In this document: piece after piece, positions 45,143 to 54,291 of the stretch | Layout of the letters: each line of letters starts with the position of its first letter | How positions within the stretch are numbered: the stretch's first letter is position 1 | NCBI GenBank assembly: GCA_902478605.1 | Contig: CABSLQ010000004.1 | Coordinates: forward strand, 1-64,000 | Reading direction: 5' to 3' | Length of the DNA: 64,000 bases | From: an uncultured Oscillospiraceae bacterium | Lineage (GTDB): Bacteria; Bacillota; Clostridia; Oscillospirales; Acutalibacteraceae | Position numbers and translations under genes: made by a program | The notes under the pieces: generated by a model | Told to the model about the DNA's origin: nothing | Seen by the model: the letters and a program-made list of their open reading frames with translations, nothing else | Database searches by the model: none

Positions 45143-46786
45143 ATGTCCATCGAAATCCGCCCGCTGTCCTCCCTGGAAAAAGTGTTTTCCGATGAGGAGC
45201 TGACGGCTGTTCCCTGCTCGTCCGTTTCGGCGCTGCGCGGCGAGCGCGTCTCCTTTCAGATCGCCTGCCGTGCCTCCGGTGAGGAACGGGTTTTCGTGCG
45301 GGCGCAGGCCAAGGCTTCCTTTGAAGCGCCGGTCACCTTTTATGAGGTGGGACAGGTGCCGGTTACCTATCCCTGCTATTCGTACAGCGATGACAAGTAC
45401 CTGCGCAAAACGCCCGGGCTGTATCCCGATCCGCTGATGCCCCATCAGGGCGAATGGCGTGTGATACCCGGCCAGTGGCGGTCGCTTTGGCTGACCTTTG
45501 CGATCCCGGCCGATGCACCCGCTGGAAAGGCCGCCGTGGCGGTAGAGCTGTTCCGGGCGGACGGCGACGGCGAACGCCTTGCCGCCGTCGATTTCACCGT
45601 GGAAATTATCGATGCAACCCTGCCGGAACAGACGCTGATCTATACCGATTGGTTCCATGTCGATTGCCTGGCGAGCTACTACAAGGTGCCGGTATTCAGC
45701 GAAGAGCATTGGCGGATTCTCGGCGCCTATATGCGCAACGCGGCCGATTTCGGCGTGAATCTTCTGCTCACGCCGGTGTTCACGCCTCCGCTGGACACCG
45801 CGATCGGCGGCGAACGCCCGACGGTGCAGCTCGTGGATGTTGTGAGAGAAAAGGGCGCATATACGTTTGGGTTTGAGCGGCTCGATCGGTATATGGATCT
45901 GGCGGAAGAATGCGGTATCCGGCAGTTTGAAATCTCCCATCTGTTTACCCAGTGGGGCGCCGCGGCGGCACCGAAAATCATGGGAACCGACGATGGCGAG
46001 TACAAGCGGCTTTTCGGCTGGGAGACCGATGCCGGCTCGGAGGAGTACAGAACCTTCCTGTGCGCCTTCCTGCGGGCGCTGAAGGCGCATCTCACGGCGG
46101 CGGGACGGCTGGACCGCTGCTGGTTCCACGTGTCGGACGAACCGGGGCTGGCGGTTATCGACAGCTACCGCCGCGCATGGGAAAGCGTGCGGGAGGAGCT
46201 GGAGGACTGCAGGGTCATCGATGCCCTGTCGGATTATGCCTTTTATGAGCAGGGGATTGTCCGCCACCCCATTCCCTCCATCGATCACCTGGATCCCTTC
46301 CTCCGGCACGGGACAGCGCATCTGTGGACCTACTACTGCTGCGGGCAGAGCGTGGACGTGACCAACCGCTTTATGTCCATGCCGCTGTGCCGTACCCGCA
46401 TTCTCGGCGCACAGCTGTATAAGTACCGCATCGAGGGCTTCCTGCAGTGGGGCTTCAATTTCTGGTACAGCCAGTTTTCCCGGCACGAAATCGATCCCTT
46501 TACCGAGACGGGCGCAGAGGATTCCTTCCCCGCAGGCGACGCCTACGTGGTCTATCCCGGACCGGATGGGCAGCCGCTGCCCTCTCTGCGGGAATTTGCC
46601 ATGCTGGAGGCGCTGCAGGATCTGCGTGCGCTGCAGCTGCTGGAAACGCGGCTGCCCCACGACGAGGTGGTGGCTCTTCTGGAGCAGGAAGGCCCGGTGG
46701 AGCTGCGGCAGTACCCCTGTACCGCCGAGGCCATGCTCGCCCTGCGGGAGCGGGTGAACCGGAAAATTCAGGAAACAAAGCCATAA
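45143..46786 (+). CDS. DUF4091 domain protein (glycoside-hydrolase-like)
   Basis: A 547-residue protein without a signal peptide. The N-terminal beta domain (1-170) is followed by a TIM-barrel-like DUF4091 region containing YTDWFHVDCLASYY, WFHVSDEPGLA and the terminal GFLQWGFNFWYS. The acid pair in HVSDEPG corresponds to the likely catalytic region in GH123-like relatives. DUF4091 proteins are suspected glycosidases but lack a defined activity. AAGGAGTGA precedes the ATG. It stands alone and ends at a terminator, divergent from the NAGPA gene. Confidence 0.85.
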   Translation: MSIEIRPLSSLEKVFSDEELTAVPCSSVSALRGERVSFQIACRASGEERVFVRAQAKASFEAPVTFYEVGQVPVTYPCYSYSDDKYLRKTPGLYPDPLMPHQGEWRVIPGQWRSLWLTFAIPADAPAGKAAVAVELFRADGDGERLAAVDFTVEIIDATLPEQTLIYTDWFHVDCLASYYKVPVFSEEHWRILGAYMRNAADFGVNLLLTPVFTPPLDTAIGGERPTVQLVDVVREKGAYTFGFERLDRYMDLAEECGIRQFEISHLFTQWGAAAAPKIMGTDDGEYKRLFGWETDAGSEEYRTFLCAFLRALKAHLTAAGRLDRCWFHVSDEPGLAVIDSYRRAWESVREELEDCRVIDALSDYAFYEQGIVRHPIPSIDHLDPFLRHGTAHLWTYYCCGQSVDVTNRFMSMPLCRTRILGAQLYKYRIEGFLQWGFNFWYSQFSRHEIDPFTETGAEDSFPAGDAYVVYPGPDGQPLPSLREFAMLEALQDLRALQLLETRLPHDEVVALLEQEGPVELRQYPCTAEAMLALRERVNRKIQETKP

Positions 46787-46790
46787 AGCC

Positions 46791-46820
46791 AAAGCGGGGC
46801 TGTATGCCCCGCTTTTCTTT
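46791..46820. terminator. Terminator between DUF4091 and dus genes
   Basis: Arms 46791-46800 and 46806-46815 pair over 10 bp with a 5-base loop and are followed by TCTTTT; the left side has AAA, so it may serve both converging genes. Confidence 0.75.
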
Positions 46821-46823
46821 TCG

Positions 46824-47792
46824 TTATGCCTCGTTCGCCTGTATCACCAGCAGGCAGAGCCGCTCCAGATCGGCAAGGGAGGCGATCTCCCCTGCCTGGG
46901 CCCGGAACCCGGCCGCGCCGCGCAGGCCGCGCATATACCAGGCGGCGTGCTTGCGCGCCTCGCGCAAGGCCACCCGCTCCCCCTTGAGCTGTGCGGCCAG
47001 TTCGATCTGCCGGTACAGAACCGCCATGCGCTTGGCCACCGGCGGCGCAGGCAGTATCTGTCCATGGGTCAGATACGCCTCGATTTGGGCAAAAATCCAG
47101 GGGGCACCCAGGGCGCCGCGGCCCACCATAATGAGATCGCAGCCCGTTTGTTCATACAGGGCGGCCGCCTCCTGCGGGGTGGTGACGTCGCCGTTGCCGA
47201 TGACAGGGATGGAGAGGGCGGCCTTGACCTGGCGGATGATATCCCAGTCGACGGGCGGGGCGTACATTTGATCCCGTGTGCGGCCGTGCACCGTGACGGC
47301 AGCCGCGCCGCCCGCTTCACAGGCGAGGGCCACCTCCACGGCATTGACCTCCTGCTGGCTGTAGCCTTTGCGGATTTTGGCGGTTACGGGCACCGGCACG
47401 GCCCCGGCCACCGCCGTCACAATCCGCCGGCATAGCTCCGGATCCCGCATCAGGGCACTGCCGCAGTGGTTGCCCGCGATTTTGGGCGCAGGACAGCCCA
47501 TGTTGATGTCGATGCTGTCGGGCCGGTAGGCCATGGCCAGCGCGGCGGCGCGGGCGAGCGTATCCGGATCGTCGCCGAACAGCTGCACCGCGGCGGGCCG
47601 CTCCTCTTCGTCGAGGAGGAGCAGCTCGCGGCTTTTTTTATCCTGGAAGGTGAGCCCCTTGGCGCTGACCATCTCGCCCACCACATAGGCGGCGCCGTAT
47701 TCCACGCATATCCGGCGGAACGCCCTGTCCGCCACACCCGCCATTGGGGCGAGGGCCGCCTTTCCCTGAATGTCCATCTGTCCGAGCCGCAT
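46824..47792 (-). CDS. dusB: tRNA-dihydrouridine synthase (DusB-like)
   Basis: A 322-residue flavoprotein that reduces uridine to dihydrouridine in tRNA D-loops. It has APMAGVADRAFRRIC, the catalytic-Cys motif INMGCPAPKI, TAKIRKGYS, VTVHGRTRDQMY and PVIGNGDVTTPQEA with MVGRGALGAPW binding FMN phosphate. ATG 47792 is used because GAAAGG is 10 bases upstream and homology begins there. The catalytic Cys lies in the MGCPAPKI motif. It is monocistronic in this window and ends at the shared terminator. Confidence 0.94.
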   Translation of the reverse strand: MRLGQMDIQGKAALAPMAGVADRAFRRICVEYGAAYVVGEMVSAKGLTFQDKKSRELLLLDEEERPAAVQLFGDDPDTLARAAALAMAYRPDSIDINMGCPAPKIAGNHCGSALMRDPELCRRIVTAVAGAVPVPVTAKIRKGYSQQEVNAVEVALACEAGGAAAVTVHGRTRDQMYAPPVDWDIIRQVKAALSIPVIGNGDVTTPQEAAALYEQTGCDLIMVGRGALGAPWIFAQIEAYLTHGQILPAPPVAKRMAVLYRQIELAAQLKGERVALREARKHAAWYMRGLRGAAGFRAQAGEIASLADLERLCLLVIQANEA

Positions 47793-47995
47793 CACGCACG
47801 CGCCTTTCTGCTGATTTTCTGTGGTATACATTATACCGGTATTCCCCTGAAAAATCCAGCCCTGCGCGGCAAATGCAAAGGGCCGGATCGCGCGCCTTAA
47901 GAAATCCTTCCATATGAATTTACAGAAGGATCGTTTTCTTTTGCCTTTAAAGCTGATATAATAAAAAAAGCAAGCGCATCAAAGGAGGAGACACA

Positions 47996-48313
47996 ATGGA
48001 ACGATACGCCTGGAAGGCCCGCCTGCTGGACGGAAAGCGAGAGGAATACAAACGGCGGCACGACGAAATCTGGCCCGAAATGGTCGAGGTGCTCAAGGCG
48101 GCAGGAATCCGCCACTATTCCATCTGGAACAGCGGAAACGATCTGTTTGGATACTACGAATGCGAAAAGGGGGCGGCATATGCCGCGCAGGTGCAGGCGC
48201 AAAGCCCCGTGGTGGAGCGCTGGAATGCATATATGAAGGATGTTATGGTCATGGATACCGATCCGGAGACGGGCGCACAGCCGCACATGCAGGCCGTATT
48301 TTATTTGGAATAA
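47996..48313 (+). CDS. rhaM: L-rhamnose mutarotase
   Basis: A 105-residue dimeric alpha/beta barrel enzyme that interconverts anomers of L-rhamnose. The catalytic His lies in KRRHDEIWPEM and the family also shows IRHYSIWNSGNDLFGYYE and the Trp pair WNAYMKDVM. Length matches RhaM (about 104). AAAGGAGGAGA precedes the ATG; a TATAAT-like -10 lies at 47957-47962 but no clear -35. No rhaA, rhaB or rhaD is near, so it may serve another sugar pathway or scavenging. Confidence 0.9.
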   Translation: MERYAWKARLLDGKREEYKRRHDEIWPEMVEVLKAAGIRHYSIWNSGNDLFGYYECEKGAAYAAQVQAQSPVVERWNAYMKDVMVMDTDPETGAQPHMQAVFYLE

Positions 48314-48328
48314 AAGGAGACGATACAC

Positions 48329-48661
48329 ATGAACAATTCCACCGTCAAGGTCATTACCATCCTCGATTATATCGGCATACTGTTTTTGCTGGGGCTGTTT
48401 ATCGAAAAGGACAATGAAGATGTGCGTTTTCACACCAACCAGGGCCTCATCCTCTGCCTGTTCGGCATTGTGGTCGGCGTGGTGGCGACCCTGCTGCGCT
48501 TCCTGCGCTTTATTCCCCTTGTGGGCTGGGTAATGGGGCTGATCGCTTCGCTGCTGGGACTGCTGGTCCTTGCCTTGGCCATTATCGGCATTATCCACGC
48601 TGCGCAGGGCGAGCGTAAGCCGCTGCCCGTTATCGGCAGACTTTTCACCTTTATCAAATAA
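48329..48661 (+). CDS. DUF4870-like small membrane protein
   Basis: A 110-residue protein with three hydrophobic segments: a first at residues 9-24, then LILCLFGIVVGVVATLLRF and WVMGLIASLLGLLVLALAII. The motif VRFHTNQGLILCL is the hallmark of DUF4870/Tic20-like proteins. The function of the family is unknown. It lies 15 bases after rhaM and 21 bases before the aldo-keto reductase gene. Confidence 0.78.
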   Translation: MNNSTVKVITILDYIGILFLLGLFIEKDNEDVRFHTNQGLILCLFGIVVGVVATLLRFLRFIPLVGWVMGLIASLLGLLVLALAIIGIIHAAQGERKPLPVIGRLFTFIK

Positions 48662-48682
48662 GACAAAGGAAGGGGTACTTAT

Positions 48683-49600
48683 ATGAGGAGGCTTTCTGTC
48701 GGCAAGGGCGCGCTGGAGGTTTCGGCGCTGGCGCTCGGCTGCATGCATCTGGCGGAGCTGTCGCTCGAAGAAGCGGATACGCTTGTGCAAACGGCGCTCG
48801 AGGTCGGCGTGACCTTTTTCGATCATGCGGACATTTACGGCGGCGGCGCGTGTGAAGAGCTGTTCGGCCGCGTGCTGAAGAATACACCGGGCCTGCGCGA
48901 AAGGATGCATATTCAGAGCAAATGCGGCATATGCCCGGGATATTTTGACTTTTCCAAGGCGCATATCGTGGAAGCGGTGGAGGGAAGCCTGCGCCGCCTG
49001 GGTACCGATCATCTTGACGTGCTGCTCCTCCACCGGCCGGACACCCTGATGGAGCCGGAGGAGGTGGCCGCCGCATTCGATCGGCTGCACCGGCAGGGCA
49101 AGGTGCTGCATTTCGGCGTGAGCAACCAGAATGCCGGCCAGATGAAGCTTCTGTCCCGTGCCGTTGACCAGCCGCTGCTGTTCAATCAGCTGCAGTTCGG
49201 TCCCCTGCACACCGGGATGATCGACAGGGGCCTGCATGTTAATATGGCCGATCCGCCCGCCCTCGATCGTGACGGCGGCATTCTCGAATACTGCCGGCTG
49301 CATAACGTGACGATACAGCCGTGGTCACCCTATCAGTTCGGTTTCTTTGGCGGTGTTTTTCTCGGCAGCGAGCAGTTCCCCGAACTGAACAAGGCGTATG
49401 AAGAGATGGCGGCCGAAAAGGGGATCACTCCCACGGGCCTCGTGATTTCCTGGATTCTGCGCCATCCGGCGGGTATGCAGCCGATCGCCGGTACAACCAA
49501 GCCGTCCCGCCTGCGGGAGATGGCCGCCGGCGCAGAGGTCGAGCTGACCCGCCCGGAATGGTACGCGCTGTACCGCGCGGCGGGAAACGTGCTCCCCTGA
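48683..49600 (+). CDS. Aldo-keto reductase (YdhF-like)
   Basis: A 305-residue NADPH-dependent reductase TIM barrel. The motifs are LALGCMHLAEL, FFDHADIYGGG with the Asp and Tyr of the catalytic tetrad, HIQSKCG (Lys) and LLLHRPDTLMEPEE (His). The C-terminal NADP site is PIAGTTKPSRLREM. It resembles E. coli YdhF, whose substrate is unknown. It belongs to a run with rhaM and the DUF4870 gene and ends at a terminator. Confidence 0.92.
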   Translation: MRRLSVGKGALEVSALALGCMHLAELSLEEADTLVQTALEVGVTFFDHADIYGGGACEELFGRVLKNTPGLRERMHIQSKCGICPGYFDFSKAHIVEAVEGSLRRLGTDHLDVLLLHRPDTLMEPEEVAAAFDRLHRQGKVLHFGVSNQNAGQMKLLSRAVDQPLLFNQLQFGPLHTGMIDRGLHVNMADPPALDRDGGILEYCRLHNVTIQPWSPYQFGFFGGVFLGSEQFPELNKAYEEMAAEKGITPTGLVISWILRHPAGMQPIAGTTKPSRLREMAAGAEVELTRPEWYALYRAAGNVLP

Positions 49601-49617
49601 AGTCAATATTGTGCAAG

Positions 49618-49653
49618 AAAGAGGGCGCTGCCGGCATCGGCGGCGCCCTCTTT
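49618..49653 (+). terminator. Terminator after the aldo-keto reductase
   Basis: Arms 49618-49628 and 49643-49653 pair perfectly over 11 bp, with more pairing inside, and the downstream arm ends in TTT; AAA on the left may serve the converging AraC gene. Confidence 0.75.
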
Positions 49654-49691
49654 AAAGCCCGTTTGCGGGCAGCGGCCGGATTTGTTTACGG

Positions 49692-50525
49692 TTACCGGCC
49701 GGGCAGCGCCCGCCTTCGCTCCTCTGAGGGGGCGCAGCCGCGGTATCGCCGATAGGTGCGGGAAAAATAGGACAGGGTGCTGAATCCGCACTGCTCGGCG
49801 CATTCGCTCACCGTATACCGGCCGGTGGACAGCATTTGCAGCGCGTAAGCGCAGCGGATGCTGTTGAGCGTATCGACCACGGTGCTCCCCGTTACCTCGC
49901 GGAAAGCGTGGCACAGGTAATACTTGCTGAACCCCAGCGCGGCGCCGATTTGCTCCATGGAGATTTCTTCCCGGAAATGGGCCCGCAGATATGCAATCAC
50001 TGCCTTGACCAGCGCCGTTTTATGGTTGGCCTCCGGCGCATGGACGGAAGGATTTTCCACAAGGCAATGACGGTACAGATACACGAGCAGCTGCTGCGCG
50101 CAGGCCCGCACGTTCAGTTTGTACAGGGGAGGCCGGCGCTGCGTTTCCTCGGCGATGGCCGCAAACAGCCGATCCAGCTCCGGGCTGCGTGACAGCGGCT
50201 CGAACCACATTTCGGACAAATCAAGGGAGAGCTCGTCGCAAAAGGTTTTGTCCACAATGAGGCAGTGGTAAACGCCGTGCCCCGTTTCGGTGTAGATGGT
50301 GTGCAGTTCATTGGAATTGATCACGACCACATCGCCCGCGTGGGCGGTAATCGTCTCACGGCCGCCCGCCACCGTGCAGCATCCTTCGAGCATATACAGT
50401 ACCTCGATGCTTTCATGCCAATGAAACTGATCCGGAAAGAAAGGCAGCGCCTGTGTGCGGTGGTGAAAATAAAAGGGAAACGCCGGATCGTCGTGTACGT
50501 GTTTTTCATAATACAGATTTTGCAT
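49692..50525 (-). CDS. AraC-family transcriptional regulator with cupin sensor
   Basis: A 277-residue regulator. The N-terminal cupin domain (HWHESIEVLYMLEG, AHAGDVVVINSNELH) probably binds a sugar. The C-terminal AraC domain has two helix-turn-helix units, ISMEQIGAALGFSKYYLCHAFREVTG and TVSECAEQCGFSTLSYFSRTYRRYRGCAPSEER. GGAGG lies before the ATG. It is divergent from the isomerase-dehydrogenase pair at 50651, whose promoter lies in the shared 125-base region, so it most likely controls that operon. Confidence 0.93.
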   Translation of the reverse strand: MQNLYYEKHVHDDPAFPFYFHHRTQALPFFPDQFHWHESIEVLYMLEGCCTVAGGRETITAHAGDVVVINSNELHTIYTETGHGVYHCLIVDKTFCDELSLDLSEMWFEPLSRSPELDRLFAAIAEETQRRPPLYKLNVRACAQQLLVYLYRHCLVENPSVHAPEANHKTALVKAVIAYLRAHFREEISMEQIGAALGFSKYYLCHAFREVTGSTVVDTLNSIRCAYALQMLSTGRYTVSECAEQCGFSTLSYFSRTYRRYRGCAPSEERRRALPGR

Positions 50526-50574
50526 GTTTAGCCTCCGAAAGCAATATCCTGCTAATACTCGGCAAGTTTGTACC

Positions 50575-50603
50575 TTTTGCTTCCTTTCCCTCGAGTATAT
50601 AAT
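50575..50603 (+). promoter_or_regulatory. Promoter candidate of the isomerase-dehydrogenase operon
   Basis: TTTTGC (weak -35, 50575-50580) and TATAAT (50598-50603) with 17 bases between. An inverted repeat ATACTCG (50555-50561) / CGAGTAT (50592-50598) brackets it. A poor -35 is usual for promoters that need an AraC activator. Confidence 0.5.
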
Positions 50604-50650
50604 GAGCTGTAGAAGGTGTCAACCATTTTCCTTAAAGGAGTGTGCTCAAA

Positions 50651-51499
50651 ATGTATTCGTTTCCCATTGGCGTGATTCTGGATTCCTTCCGCACCGATAC
50701 GGTCACCGCGCTGGACAAGGCGGCGGCCCTGGGGGCGGACGGTCTGCAGATTTATGCGACCTCCGGCGACTTTTCTCCCGAAACGCTCACGCCGCAAAAA
50801 CGCCGGGAATTCCTTGACATGTGCAAAAGCCGCGGCCTGACCATTTCGGCGCTGTGCGGCGATCTGGGGCAGGGCTTTGCCGACCCCGAGAAGAACCCCT
50901 CCCTCATCGAGAAGAGCAAGCGCATTCTCGATCTGGCCAAGGATCTCGAAACCAACGTGGTTACGACCCACATCGGCGTGGTGCCGACTGATACGAATTG
51001 CGCGACCTTCCGCATTATGCAGGAGGCGTGCGGTGAGCTCGCCGCATATGCAGACAGCCTCGGCGCGCATTTTGCCATTGAGACGGGGCCCGAGCTGTCC
51101 TCCACGCTCAAGGCGTTCCTCGATACGCTGCATTCCACCGGCGTGGCGGTCAATCTCGATCCCGCCAACCTGGTCATGGTGGCGGGCGACGATCCGGTCA
51201 CCGCGGTACATAACCTGAAGGACTATATCGTGCATACCCATGCCAAGGACGGCCGCATGCTGCGCCGGGTCAATCCCCATATGGTGTACAGCGGCATGCC
51301 CGATCCGGAGGCGGACAAAGGCGAACCCTTTATCGAGCTGCCTCTCGGGCAGGGCGACGTGGACTTCCCCGCCTATATCAAGGCGCTGGAGGAGATCGGC
51401 TATAAGGGTTTCCTGACCATCGAGCGCGAGGTGGGCGACGATCCCGAAGGGGATATCCGCATGGCAGCGGACTTCCTGCGCAAAATCATGGCTGGCTGA
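50651..51499 (+). CDS. Sugar phosphate isomerase/epimerase (TIM barrel)
   Basis: A 282-residue xylose-isomerase-like barrel. It contains THIGVVPTD, FAIETGPELSS, VNLDPANLVMV and VHTHAKDGRML, then the final TIEREVG; these supply the Glu, Asp and His metal ligands. ATG 50651 has AAGGAG 10 bases upstream. It is the first gene of a pair with the Gfo/Idh/MocA dehydrogenase 17 bases downstream, and the same two gene families occur side by side at 6860-8694 in reversed order. Confidence 0.9.
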   Translation: MYSFPIGVILDSFRTDTVTALDKAAALGADGLQIYATSGDFSPETLTPQKRREFLDMCKSRGLTISALCGDLGQGFADPEKNPSLIEKSKRILDLAKDLETNVVTTHIGVVPTDTNCATFRIMQEACGELAAYADSLGAHFAIETGPELSSTLKAFLDTLHSTGVAVNLDPANLVMVAGDDPVTAVHNLKDYIVHTHAKDGRMLRRVNPHMVYSGMPDPEADKGEPFIELPLGQGDVDFPAYIKALEEIGYKGFLTIEREVGDDPEGDIRMAADFLRKIMAG

Positions 51500-51516
51500 A
51501 AGGAAGGAAAAGGATA

Positions 51517-52590
51517 ATGGAACAGAAAAAACTTCGCGTTGGCATTATCGGCGTCGGCAGCATTTCGGAGGTTCATATCGCGGGCTATCAGGCCGATCCG
51601 CGCGCCGAGATTGTGGCGTTCTGCGACATCAACGAGGAGCTGCTTAAGAAGAAGGGCGAGAAGTACGGAGTGACCAACCTGTTCACCGACGTGAACGAAA
51701 TGGTCAAAATGGAGGATCTGGACGCGGTGAGCGTGTGCACCTGGAACGCGGCCCATGCCCCCTGCACCATTGCGGCGCTTAACGCGGGCAAGCACGTGCT
51801 GTGCGAAAAGCCGATGGCCATGTCGGTGGCCGAGGCTCAAGCCATGCGCGAAGCGGCGCAGCGCAATGGCAAGCTGCTGATGATCGGGTTTGTCCGCCGG
51901 TTCGGCAGCGACACCGCCATGGTGCAGGACTTCATCGATCAGGGCTTCTTCGGCGATTTTTATTATGCCAAGGCCACCTATCTGCGCCGCAACGGCAACC
52001 CCGGCGGCTGGTTTGGGGATAAGAAGCGCTCGGGCGGCGGCCCGCTCATCGATCTCGGCGTGCATGTCATCGACCTGGTGCGCTATCTGATGGGCAACCC
52101 GAAGCCCGTCTCGGTGTACGGCGCGACCTTCCAGAAGCTGCTCAACCGGCCGAACATCAAAAAGGCGCCCGGGCAGTATGTGTCCGCCGGGGCCAGCGAT
52201 AACGATGTCTGCGACGTGGAGGATCTCGCTTCGGTGATGATCCGGTTTGACAACGGCGCGGTGCTCTCGGTGGAAGCGAGCTTCAGCCTCAACATCAAAA
52301 CGGATGAGGGCAAGGTTCAGCTGTTCGGTACCAAGGGCGGCGCGAAGCTCGAATCGGATCTGGAGCTGTATGGCGAAATGGGCGGCTATATGACCAACAC
52401 CACCCTCGCCTCCGGTTCCGGTTCCGACTTCAACGGCCTGTTTGAGCGGGAAATGAATCACTTCGTCTCCTGCGTTCTGGATGGCACCCCCTGCCGTGCA
52501 CCGGCTGAGGACGGCGTGACGCTCATGCGTATTCTGGAGTCGGCGTATGAGTCCGCACGTACCGGCCACGAAGTTGTTATTAACAATTGA
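51517..52590 (+). CDS. Gfo/Idh/MocA-family oxidoreductase
   Basis: A 357-residue NAD(P)-dependent dehydrogenase with the Rossmann start IIGVGSISEVHIAGY and CEKPMAMSVAEA. The substrate domain contains GGGPLIDLGVHVIDLVRYLMG. It closes its operon, which ends at a strong palindromic terminator. Relatives act on myo-inositol, glucose or related cyclic polyols. With the upstream isomerase it would interconvert keto-sugars, and the AraC protein is the likely regulator. Confidence 0.92.
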   Translation: MEQKKLRVGIIGVGSISEVHIAGYQADPRAEIVAFCDINEELLKKKGEKYGVTNLFTDVNEMVKMEDLDAVSVCTWNAAHAPCTIAALNAGKHVLCEKPMAMSVAEAQAMREAAQRNGKLLMIGFVRRFGSDTAMVQDFIDQGFFGDFYYAKATYLRRNGNPGGWFGDKKRSGGGPLIDLGVHVIDLVRYLMGNPKPVSVYGATFQKLLNRPNIKKAPGQYVSAGASDNDVCDVEDLASVMIRFDNGAVLSVEASFSLNIKTDEGKVQLFGTKGGAKLESDLELYGEMGGYMTNTTLASGSGSDFNGLFEREMNHFVSCVLDGTPCRAPAEDGVTLMRILESAYESARTGHEVVINN

Positions 52591-52607
52591 TAACATAAAC
52601 AATTAGT

Positions 52608-52640
52608 AAACGCCTGGAGCAATTGCTCCAGGCGTTTTTA
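52608..52640 (+). terminator. Palindromic terminator, 15-bp arms
   Basis: Bases 52608-52637 are a perfect palindrome centred on AATT and are followed by a further T run; AAA on the left allows use from either side. Confidence 0.88.
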
Positions 52641-52671
52641 TCTCCTGCGGGTGCGGTTTTATTTGGCCGCA

Positions 52672-53613
52672 TCATCCCAGCAAATGCGCACAGGCTTCCT
52701 CTTCCCGTCCCCGGAGGAATGCCTCGACCTCTTCCCGCGTAGGGATGGAGCTGCTGGCCCCGGAGCGGGACACCGTGATGGCGGAAGCGGCGGTGGCATA
52801 GGTGATCGCCGCGTCGGTCAGGCCGCCCTCCTCCAGCCGGGTGGCCAGTGCCCCGACAAAGGTATCGCCGGCGGCGGTGGTGTCCACCACGGTGGTCTCA
52901 AAGATGCCGTGCTGCCAAACGGTGCCGCCGCGGTTGTACGCACAGCCATCGCTGCCGAGGGTGATGATGGCCTGTTCCACGCCGCGGGCACACAGCGCGC
53001 GCACCGCTTCGGCCGTTTCCGCGGGGGTATCGATGCCGGTCCCGAGCAGGGCGGCTGCTTCACTGCGGTTAGGAACGAAGATATCGGTATAGGTGAGGAG
53101 CTCCGGATCGAACGGTGCCATGGGGGCCGGGTTGAGCAGTACCCTGGCATCGTTTTCCTTGGCGAGACGGGCGGCGCAAACCACCGAATCCATCGGAATT
53201 TCAAACTGCAGCAGCACCAGATCCGCCCAGCGGAACAGCGGGGCGCAGCTCTCCACCCGGGCGGGCGTGACGCGGGCGTTAGCGCCCCGGTCAAGCAGGA
53301 TATGGTTGTCGCCGCCGCACACGGTGATGACCGCAATGCCGGTAGAGCCATCTGCCTCCCCCACCGCGGCGGTGTCCACGCCGCTGGCCGCCAGGTTGTC
53401 GCGCAGGGCTTTGCCAAAGAGGTCCTGCCCGACGCAGCCGATCATCTTTACCTGTGCGCCCAAACGGGCGGCGGCCAATGCCTGATTGGCTCCCTTCCCT
53501 CCCGGAATGGTGCGGAAATCGCTGCCGGTCAGCGTTTCGCCGAGGGCAGGCAGCCGCGCCGTATGAATGACGAGATCCATATTGTTGCTTCCCACAACCA
53601 GAACACGCTGCAT
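52672..53613 (-). CDS. rbsK: Ribokinase (PfkB family)
   Basis: A 313-residue sugar kinase converting ribose to ribose 5-phosphate. It begins VLVVGSNNMDLV and has the PfkB signature 1, GGKGANQALAAARLGA, and signature 2, DTTAAGDTFVGALA, with the catalytic Asp. NPAPM and TLGSDG are also typical. GAAAGGAAGGG stands before the ATG; a TATACT-like -10 lies at 53658-53663 on the minus strand. It lacks rbsD, A, B or C neighbours. Another PfkB substrate is possible. Confidence 0.9.
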   Translation of the reverse strand: MQRVLVVGSNNMDLVIHTARLPALGETLTGSDFRTIPGGKGANQALAAARLGAQVKMIGCVGQDLFGKALRDNLAASGVDTAAVGEADGSTGIAVITVCGGDNHILLDRGANARVTPARVESCAPLFRWADLVLLQFEIPMDSVVCAARLAKENDARVLLNPAPMAPFDPELLTYTDIFVPNRSEAAALLGTGIDTPAETAEAVRALCARGVEQAIITLGSDGCAYNRGGTVWQHGIFETTVVDTTAAGDTFVGALATRLEEGGLTDAAITYATAASAITVSRSGASSSIPTREEVEAFLRGREEEACAHLLG

Positions 53614-53793
53614 AACATAACCCTTCCTTTCCTCTCGCCGGGGCGGTCTTTGTGCTCAGTATACCACGGCGGGACGGAAAGATCCATTTCATTTTCTGGC
53701 TGAATATCGGGCGGGAAGGCCGTGCACGGGAAAGGAAAACAGACCGCTGTCGGGAACCGCCGCAGGCAGAGAGGACAGGGCTTTTCCGTCCTG

Positions 53794-54291
53794 CTACTCG
53801 AAGGACAGCTCGCGTATGCCGTCCTCCAACAGATAACACATCTCCTCGTGCACGCTGGCGTCCGCGGCGATTTGGGTGATATCCAGCTTGATATAGTTCA
53901 CTTCCGCCTGCGCGAGAACCTCCCCCGCTGTGTTCAGGATAGCGGCGGATACCCGCAGAAACCGCGATGACTCCCGTTCCACCCGGCTTCGGCCGAACAG
54001 CGGAACCGCATAGGGCACCGGCTTCCGGTATTTAACTTCTATGGAGGTAGTCACGCCCCAGGTGTCCTCCGATTGGCACCAGCAGGCACGCAGGCCCAGT
54101 TCATCCAGCATGGCGGCAATCAGACCGCCGTGGACGCGGCCGGGGTAGCTTTGATGTTCCTCACGGAACTGAAAGGCGGTCATCACGCTGCCGTCCTCCA
54201 TGTTGTAGAAGGGGGCGCGCACACCGAAAGGGTTATCCAAACCGCAGATGACGCACATGCGGCTGTTTCTCTGTTTGCTTAGAACTTTCAT
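53794..54291 (-). CDS. PaaI-family hotdog thioesterase
   Basis: A 165-residue hotdog-fold acyl-CoA thioesterase. The active-site strand-helix is VHGGLIAAMLDELGLRAC, with the likely Asp or Glu catalytic residue, and STSIEVKYRKPVP-like TTSIEVKYRKPVPYAVPL is the following sheet. An N-terminal CVICGLDNPFGV has a Cys pair seen in some PaaI relatives. ATG 54291 is preferred; a TTG 9 bases earlier is in frame. The substrate is unknown. Confidence 0.85.
   Translation of the reverse strand: MKVLSKQRNSRMCVICGLDNPFGVRAPFYNMEDGSVMTAFQFREEHQSYPGRVHGGLIAAMLDELGLRACWCQSEDTWGVTTSIEVKYRKPVPYAVPLFGRSRVERESSRFLRVSAAILNTAGEVLAQAEVNYIKLDITQIAADASVHEEMCYLLEDGIRELSFE

Noticed and set aside
44918..46792. Open frame of about 620 codons on the minus strand
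   Set aside because: Antisense to the DUF4091 gene; no domain recognised.
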